From positions 1 to 64,000 of the forward strand of contig NZ_JACJGB010000012.1 in NCBI RefSeq assembly GCF_014164775.1: a stretch of DNA of 64,000 nucleotides, given 5' to 3'. A program made the position numbers and the translations under genes. Below the pieces are notes generated by a model. That model saw only the letters and a list, made by a program, of their open reading frames with translations, did no database searches and had not been told where the DNA came from. Origin of the DNA: Tessaracoccus sp. MC1679 (GTDB lineage Bacteria; Actinomycetota; Actinomycetes; Propionibacteriales; Propionibacteriaceae). Positions within the stretch are counted from its first letter, which is position 1. Each line of letters opens with the position of its first letter. Below are positions 59,408-64,000 of this stretch, piece by piece.

Positions 59408-59809
59408 TCAGTCTCGGATGAGGGGCATCCGACCCTGGACCTGGGGGAACGGCACCCCATCGTTGAACTGCTTCTCCAGCTGCTCGACGTAAGCCATCAC
59501 GGCACGGCCCATGAAGCTCGAGAAACTCTGCGTGCCGAGGTGCGACATGGTGTGCATGTAGGCCGCACGAACTCGATCCGCCCGCTCGGGGTCCATGTAA
59601 ATCGACACTTTCGGGTAACGCGGCTCCCCTGGCTTCGCTGGCGCCGCCGGCAGAGGTTGAACGACGACCGCGGGGACCAACTCGGGCGGCTGGGCCACAC
59701 TTCTCTCCGGCGCAGCCTCGGCGGTGACCTTCTCAAGGACCGGCTCCTCCACAGGGATGGGCGATCGACCCGCGATTGTCGACTTCTTGGGTTGTGGTCT
59801 GTCTCTCAT
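59408..59809 (-). CDS. Ribbon-helix-helix partition protein (ParB/ParG-like)
   Basis: 133 residues from ATG 59809. A basic and Pro-rich N-terminal half is followed by a ribbon-helix-helix-like C-terminal domain (YPKVSIYMDPERADRVRAAY; SFSSFMGRAVMAYVEQLEKQ). Its ATG overlaps the parA stop (ATGA), so the pair forms a partition operon with centromere-binding protein second. The site is expected upstream of parA or at the terminator stem. Confidence 0.7.
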   Translation of the reverse strand: MRDRPQPKKSTIAGRSPIPVEEPVLEKVTAEAAPERSVAQPPELVPAVVVQPLPAAPAKPGEPRYPKVSIYMDPERADRVRAAYMHTMSHLGTQSFSSFMGRAVMAYVEQLEKQFNDGVPFPQVQGRMPLIRD

Positions 59810-60585
59810 GCCAATGCCCTCTCCAGGTTGTCCAGGTATCCGTCGTAGATCGCAGCCAAATCGTCCACACCACCCCACTCGTCGAGGCCGATTCCAGCCT
59901 CAACGCTGTCCGCGATAGCCACACGCTTCGGCACCTTGGGGCTGTACACCTCAACGCCGAGCTCAGCGGCAAGCGCGTCGATCTCCTTGAGCCAATGCGC
60001 GCTGCTGACAGTCTGCTGCTCTAAACGGTTGACCACGATTCCTGCGATCCGCAGACCGGCGTGGTAGTTCGTCCTCACCCCATGGATCGTGTTGAGCAAC
60101 GAGCCCAATCCGTTCGCCGAGAACAGCTTCGCCTCAGTCACGATCAGCGCCAGCTGGGCCGCGACCAACGCGTTGATGGTCAATTGGTCGACAGCCGGCG
60201 CACAGTCGATAAGGACTAGGTCGTACTCCGAAAGAGACGCCAGGGCAGTCGCTAGTCGCCGTTCCCGCCCGATCGTCTCCCCCACAAGCTGATCACGGAC
60301 CCACGCCAGCGGCTCACCCGATGATGGCGCAACGTCGATCCCCCACGGCCCCTCGACAAGAACATCCGCCAGGACCTCCGGCGGCCGCTTCAGAACATCT
60401 GCGATGCCTACTTGGTCCGGCTCTACCTCCGCCAACGCAGCCGTCGAGTTCGCCTGCGGGTCCAGATCGATCACCAAGATCCGGCGGCCCCGGCGAGCCG
60501 CCGCACGCGCAAGGTGGAACACGGTCGTCGTCTTGCCGACCCCACCCTTCTGATTCACGACCGCCACGACTCGAGCATGTGACAT
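59806..60585 (-). CDS. parA: ParA plasmid partition ATPase
   Basis: 259 residues from ATG 60585 with AAAGGTGG upstream. The deviant Walker A NQKGGVGKTTT at about 10-20, ILVIDLDPQANST and YDLVLIDCAPAVDQLTINAL are intact, unlike the two ParA-like proteins of the tad and transfer operons. The ATPase drives plasmid movement with the RHH partner. Upstream lies a repeat-rich region. Confidence 0.88.
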   Translation of the reverse strand: MSHARVVAVVNQKGGVGKTTTVFHLARAAARRGRRILVIDLDPQANSTAALAEVEPDQVGIADVLKRPPEVLADVLVEGPWGIDVAPSSGEPLAWVRDQLVGETIGRERRLATALASLSEYDLVLIDCAPAVDQLTINALVAAQLALIVTEAKLFSANGLGSLLNTIHGVRTNYHAGLRIAGIVVNRLEQQTVSSAHWLKEIDALAAELGVEVYSPKVPKRVAIADSVEAGIGLDEWGGVDDLAAIYDGYLDNLERALA

Positions 60586-60598
60586 GCAAGCCACCTTT

Positions 60599-60900
60599 CC
60601 ATCGCCGTTACTACCGCCCATAGGGTTACTGCCAGTATTGCTGGCAATCCCCAGCTAGAGACCCGCGACACGCCGGGGAATCCCCACCGCATCAGTACTA
60701 GTACCAATGCGGGTAGTGCCGCTCCCACTAGAGCCTCACCACCCGTCGCTGGGTCAAGCACACATTACCGCTACCACTACTAGTACTCATGACAGCAATA
60801 GTGCTATCGCCGTTGTGAGTACTAGTGGCGGTGACGGTAAGCGCCTGTTAGGTACGCCGCTACCACCGGCAGTAACTCTGATAGCGGTATTCAGCCGCGA
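60599..60900. repeat. Repeat-rich non-coding region, candidate centromere or origin
   Basis: About 300 bp upstream of parA without a gene and with many short repeats: ACTAGT at 60697, 60779 and 60821 (within TACTAGTA or TACTAGTG; GTACTAGTAC at 60695-60704 is a palindrome), CCGCTACCAC at 60768-60777 and 60857-60866, and GATAGCGG/GCTATCGC variants. ACTAGT is rare in GC-rich DNA, so the cluster is notable. The place next to parAB and rep suits a partition site or replication origin. The region continues gene-free to 61050. Confidence 0.55.
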
Positions 60901-61050
60901 CTGGGGCTCGCGCGACCACGACAGTCCCACTGCCACTTTGTGCTGCCGCGCGGTGCTTCGCACCGCTTGCCTTCGAGGGCTGTGGCCGAGTCCGGCTCGT
61001 CGGCGGAGGGGTGGGTGGGAGAGTGGGGGGTGCATGGGTGTGGTTGGTGG

Positions 61051-62892
61051 TCAGGCTGCGAGGAGCAGCTGGAGGCGTGCTTGCCTGAAGGTGGCTCGAC
61101 CGTCGGGTCGTCTCGGGTATTTGCCCCATTGGCTCCAGGGACCCTTGTCGCCGAGCGCGGGTTGATGGCGGTGTCGTTCTCTGGTGCGTTGGAGTTCCAC
61201 GATCCACCAGCGCCACATCGCTTGTTCGACGCTGTAGGTGATTTCGCGTCTGGCGAGGGTTCCGTGGACGCCTCGGGCTTGGGCAAGGGCGTCGAGGTCG
61301 GCGTGGGGATTCAGGAGGCCGGCGTCGGCGAGGTCCTGGAGCGCCTCGGCTTGGGGTGGGGGAGTGTCGTCCCGGCGGGCGTAGGTGTTTCCTACTTCGA
61401 CGCCGAGCCCCCGTCGCGTGAACAGGTCGTGTCGGACCGCCTCCTGGCGGGCGGTGAGGGTGGTGCGGAGGCGGTCGCGGGTGGTGCCTGTGGCCGGGGG
61501 CGGGGTGCGCGGTGGGACCGCTTGTGACCGAAGAGACTCCAGGGTGCTGTGGATATCTCGTTTGGGGTCGATGGTCCAGGTGGCGGCTTGGGTGCCGGCG
61601 GCGGGGATGACGAGTTGGATCCAGCCGTCTCCTCGGAGCCGGTGGAGCGCCAGGCGGGTGTTCTCACGGGAGATCCCGGTGCGGAGTGCGAGGTGGCGGA
61701 TGGAGGCGTCGACGTCGGGGGTGACGGCGTCGAGGGCGATCAGGTGGAGGGCGTCGAGGACGCGGCGGTCTGTGGCGCCGTGGGTGCCGCTCCAGCGAGT
61801 GGGGGAGGCGTCGGCGCGCTGCTGCCTGCCCTCCACGTCGAGGGCGAGTGCCTCGGCGCGGGCCAGGAACGTGTGGTCGGAGCCGTGGCGGTCGCCGGTG
61901 GTGGCCACGACGGCGACCGCGCGGCGCCATTGCCGGATCAGGGTGGCGATCGGGGAGTGGGGGCCGGCGGTGGGGCGGGGGGTGCGATGGCCGGTGTGTG
62001 GATCGCGCAGGGTGCGGACGTGTTCCAGGCCGGGGGAGTGCACCAGGGCGATCACGTCGTCGAAGCGGCGGCGGGCACGTGCCATGGACAGCAGGATCGT
62101 GAACAGATGGGAGGAGGCGTCGACGGGGTACTGCCCGACCGCGGCCGACACCGCGGCCGGCAGGGGACGGAGGGCCCCGGCCAAGTAGGGGTGGCCATGG
62201 GAGTCGCGGGGGAGCCCTGCCACGACGTCGTCGTCGAGGCGAGTCAGTGCCGGGAGTGCGGCGACGTCTTCGGCGACCAGGTCCGCCAGCCGGTGGAGAT
62301 CGTCAGCGGTGGTCGAGGCACGGGTCAGGACCTGCGCGTCACCGGCCACGATCCGGGAGGTACCGCCGGAGGCGTGGGGGGCGCCTGGGGGGCGGACGCA
62401 GCCGGTGACCAGGTTCCCCAGCGGGGCCCGGTCCAGGGTCGGGCAGGCCACCTTCACCCGATCCGTGACCGCCCACACCACCTCGGCGAGCACCCCGTCA
62501 TACAGGGCCACCCAGATGTGCCACCCATGGCCGATGCCGCCAGAGGCGCACACTAGGTACTCGATGCCCACCTGATCCAGCCAGCCGGTGATCCTGTCCC
62601 GGTCCGCGGCCGCCTGCCGCGCGGCGGCCTCGGTCTTGCCGTCCAGGTCGAACGCGACCAGATGGAACAAGCCGTCGGTGTCGGTCAGGTGCACAGCCCA
62701 CGGGGCCTCCGGCGCCGACCCATCAATCGACGCCCGGCCGATGTACTGCGAGGAGAACCCGCCCGTAGCGTCAGGCAGCTGGACCCGAAGCGAGTCACGC
62801 GGCGAGATCGCCACCGCGAGGTCCCACGCCGCGACACGCGACACGCCGACCCCACGGGGGTAGGCAGAAACGACTTCACTGTCTATACTCAA
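61051..62892 (-). CDS. Replication initiator with prim-pol and winged-helix domains
   Basis: 613 residues from TTG 62892. The N-terminal part is an archaeo-eukaryotic primase-polymerase domain: HLVAFDLDGKTEAAARQA (DLD metal site), ASGGIGHGWHIWVAL (GxGxHxW motif) and VRPPGAPHASGG. A winged-helix (SIRHLALRTGISRENTRLAL) and an Arg-rich region follow. Plasmid initiators of actinobacteria combine such domains. TTG 62892 is preferred to GTG 62976 because AGGAGG at 62906-62901 lies eight bases upstream. The plasmid replication protein is the best call. Confidence 0.75.
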   Translation of the reverse strand: MSIDSEVVSAYPRGVGVSRVAAWDLAVAISPRDSLRVQLPDATGGFSSQYIGRASIDGSAPEAPWAVHLTDTDGLFHLVAFDLDGKTEAAARQAAADRDRITGWLDQVGIEYLVCASGGIGHGWHIWVALYDGVLAEVVWAVTDRVKVACPTLDRAPLGNLVTGCVRPPGAPHASGGTSRIVAGDAQVLTRASTTADDLHRLADLVAEDVAALPALTRLDDDVVAGLPRDSHGHPYLAGALRPLPAAVSAAVGQYPVDASSHLFTILLSMARARRRFDDVIALVHSPGLEHVRTLRDPHTGHRTPRPTAGPHSPIATLIRQWRRAVAVVATTGDRHGSDHTFLARAEALALDVEGRQQRADASPTRWSGTHGATDRRVLDALHLIALDAVTPDVDASIRHLALRTGISRENTRLALHRLRGDGWIQLVIPAAGTQAATWTIDPKRDIHSTLESLRSQAVPPRTPPPATGTTRDRLRTTLTARQEAVRHDLFTRRGLGVEVGNTYARRDDTPPPQAEALQDLADAGLLNPHADLDALAQARGVHGTLARREITYSVEQAMWRWWIVELQRTRERHRHQPALGDKGPWSQWGKYPRRPDGRATFRQARLQLLLAA

Positions 62893-62991
62893 CGACAAGA
62901 CCTCCTCTCGGGTCCGGCCTAACGATTTGGTTTCGAGGGAAAGTCCTCCGGCAAGAGTTGGTAGCTCGAGCCTCACAACTTGATGACTTGT

Positions 62992-63017
62992 ACGAGCCCC
63001 GCGCCAACGGGGCTCGT
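62992..63017. promoter_or_regulatory. GC-rich hairpin upstream of rep
   Basis: ACGAGCCCCG (62992-63001), a six-base loop CGCCAA, CGGGGCTCGT (63008-63017): perfect 10-bp stem. It sits between the leftward RHH gene stop (63034) and the rep start, so it could terminate the first gene or act in the rep leader. No T-run follows on the minus strand, so a terminator is uncertain. Confidence 0.55.
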
Positions 63018-63033
63018 TGTCATTTCAGGGGGT

Positions 63034-63273
63034 TTACCCGGTCATGGGCAGGGTCTCCTCCATGCGGTGGGGGTACTCCTCGGCCGGCCACCACACGGGC
63101 ACGCCGTTGGCGTCGAGGGGCACGTTCTCAATGAGTCGCTGCACGAACAGCGACCTGGATGCGCCTGAAGCCGCCGCCAGCGCCGACAGGCGCTCATTCG
63201 CGACGGTCTCGATGGTCACACCAAACTGGATCGGGTTCACCATGGACTTCCGGGGGCGACGAGGAGCACTCAT
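63034..63273 (-). CDS. Ribbon-helix-helix small regulator upstream of rep
   Basis: 79 residues from ATG 63273 (MSAPRRPRKS). PIQFGVTIETVANERLSALA then ASGASRSLFVQRLIENVP is a CopG/Arc-like ribbon-helix-helix. The perfect 24-bp palindrome at 63274-63297 touches its start codon, an expected autoregulatory site. It could control rep expression (copy number) in a CopG-like way. Confidence 0.7.
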   Translation of the reverse strand: MSAPRRPRKSMVNPIQFGVTIETVANERLSALAAASGASRSLFVQRLIENVPLDANGVPVWWPAEEYPHRMEETLPMTG

Positions 63274-63297
63274 GCGAATCACACTAGTGTGATTCGC
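63274..63297. promoter_or_regulatory. Perfect 24-bp palindrome at the RHH gene start
   Basis: Arms GCGAATCACACT and AGTGTGATTCGC form a perfect palindrome without spacer that ends at the base before the ATG (63273). Such sites suit RHH dimers. The centre CACTAGTG repeats the ACTAGT motif of the centromere candidate. Confidence 0.7.
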
Positions 63298-63343
63298 TTA
63301 AGATTAACGGCGGCTTCGCGCGTGTCGCGGCACGAACTTTCGT

Positions 63344-63818
63344 CTACCACAGCGGGAGTTGGACGCCGTGGCGGTGGGGGAGTGAGGCCAGATGCCGCGC
63401 AGCGGCTCCTGTATCGAGCTGTAGCAGGTTGCGCATCACCAGGCTCCGGTCGAACGAGGACGACGGGCCGATGTAGTTGCCGGCCGACACCGCACCCCGC
63501 GCGATCCAGTCCGTCTGGTTCCGCGACCTGGTCGACGCCACCACATGACCTGGCCCGACCCGCTGACACAAAGGGTTGTCGCACTCATGCGCCAGCACCT
63601 CCACACCCACCAACGCCTCGAACCCTTCCGCCAGCGCGAACGCGAATCTGTGTGCGACCACAGCGCGGCGAGGACCCAGCCAGAACCGGCCGTGGCCAGC
63701 GTTGCGGCTGATCGCCCCCGCCCACCACACACAGTCACTGCCCTGCAGCACCCGCAGCTTCGCCCGGAACCGGCCAACCAGCACCTCCGAAGCCAGATCC
63801 TCCGCCGTCACCGACACA
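63344..63818 (-). CDS. HNH-type endonuclease-like protein
   Basis: 157 residues from GTG 63818. A region CVWWAGAISRNAGHGRFWLG, VVAHRFAFALAEG, VLAHECDNPLCQRVGPGHVV then ASTRSRNQTDW matches small HNH nucleases with H, CDxPxC and GPGHV residues at zinc/catalytic positions. The frame opens further upstream, but GTG 63818 is preceded by GGAGG. It may be a homing-type or defence nuclease; it is followed by the RHH gene. Confidence 0.65.
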
Positions 63819-63832
63819 ACCCCACCCTCCGC

Positions 63833-64000
63833 TAGATGCCCGGCGCCAAGGACGCTGGCTCGGGGGCGGCCGCCGCATCGTGATGGTGGTGTTGCTGCAG
63901 GCGTCGGAGCCGGTTGGCCTCCCGGAGCTCCAGCCCACACAACGCCGCGGCCTCCGGAACCGACAAATCCTGGGTCAGGGCGTGCAGGGCCTGGCCGATC
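63833..64000 (-). CDS. Partial protein at the window edge
   Basis: The last 55 codons of a leftward gene that begins beyond the window: IGQALHALTQDLSVPEAAAL, CGLELREANRLRRLQQHHHH, ending PASLAPGI. The LSVPEAAALCGLELREANRL portion looks like a helix-turn-helix. It ends 14 bp before the HNH gene start. No family assigned. Confidence 0.55.

Overview
The window is high-GC actinobacterial DNA with many GTG starts, ATGA or GTGA gene overlaps, a WhiB-like protein, an actinobacterial conjugation cluster and a Tad/Flp pilus cluster. A prim-pol replication initiator, a ParA/RHH partition pair with a repeat-rich centromere candidate, a conjugation cluster and scattered insertion sequences together indicate a conjugative plasmid. 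The combination of tad genes, conjugation genes and ParA recalls plasmids of Propionibacteriaceae such as Cutibacterium, but that host guess is inference. I saw no tRNA, rRNA or CRISPR array.

Region by region. 1-13015 is a resistance mosaic bounded by two almost identical, same-direction IS3-family copies (3-1390 and 11628-13015; the only difference noticed is one base in orfB). It holds a three-gene ABC-2 exporter with a divergent TetR gene and operator, a second IS3-family element with a frameshifted transposase, an MFS remnant, a broken and an intact GNAT acetyltransferase with a divergent TetR gene, and an inducible erm operon (14-codon LRLR leader peptide, attenuator hairpin, erm, AraC-type gene). 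The right IS copy lies between the head of a MobF/TrwC relaxase and the tail of an NmrA-type oxidoreductase. 13742-18140 carries an AbiEi/AbiEii toxin-antitoxin pair, a P-loop kinase-like gene and two unknown genes. 18274-22246 carries three tyrosine recombinases and a lox-like 14-8-14 site.

23882-36984 is a leftward type IV secretion cluster: coupling protein, a small membrane partner, M23 hydrolase, VirB4-like ATPase, SCO6880-like protein, VirB6/TrbL-like protein, a VirB8-position protein, a pilin-sized membrane protein, a ParA-like ATPase and lipoproteins. A second AbiE module with a third MucR-like gene follows (37298-39426), then a degraded copy of the transfer-operon head (40020-40446). 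An accessory island (40510-45886) holds an orphan 467-residue protein, a CmtR/CadD metal module, a WhiB-like gene, a TetR plus paired SMR efflux operon and an ISL3 remnant.

45944-56674 is a complete-looking Tad pilus operon read leftward (CpaB/SAF, TadZ, TadA, TadB, TadC, Flp, two TadE-like proteins, TadG-like, two exported proteins and a LysM-BTAD protein); no prepilin peptidase was seen. Upstream are a double-HTH regulator and a large sigma-70-like protein. 58897-64000 is the maintenance core: partition genes with a terminator, the centromere candidate, the Rep protein, a ribbon-helix-helix gene behind a perfect 24-bp palindrome, and an HNH-type gene.

How it fits together: the backbone replicates, partitions and could transfer and adhere, but the only relaxase seen is cut off by an IS. 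Cargo provides drug efflux, macrolide-type rRNA methylation and cadmium/lead resistance. Coordinates come from reading the sequence; no database search was possible.
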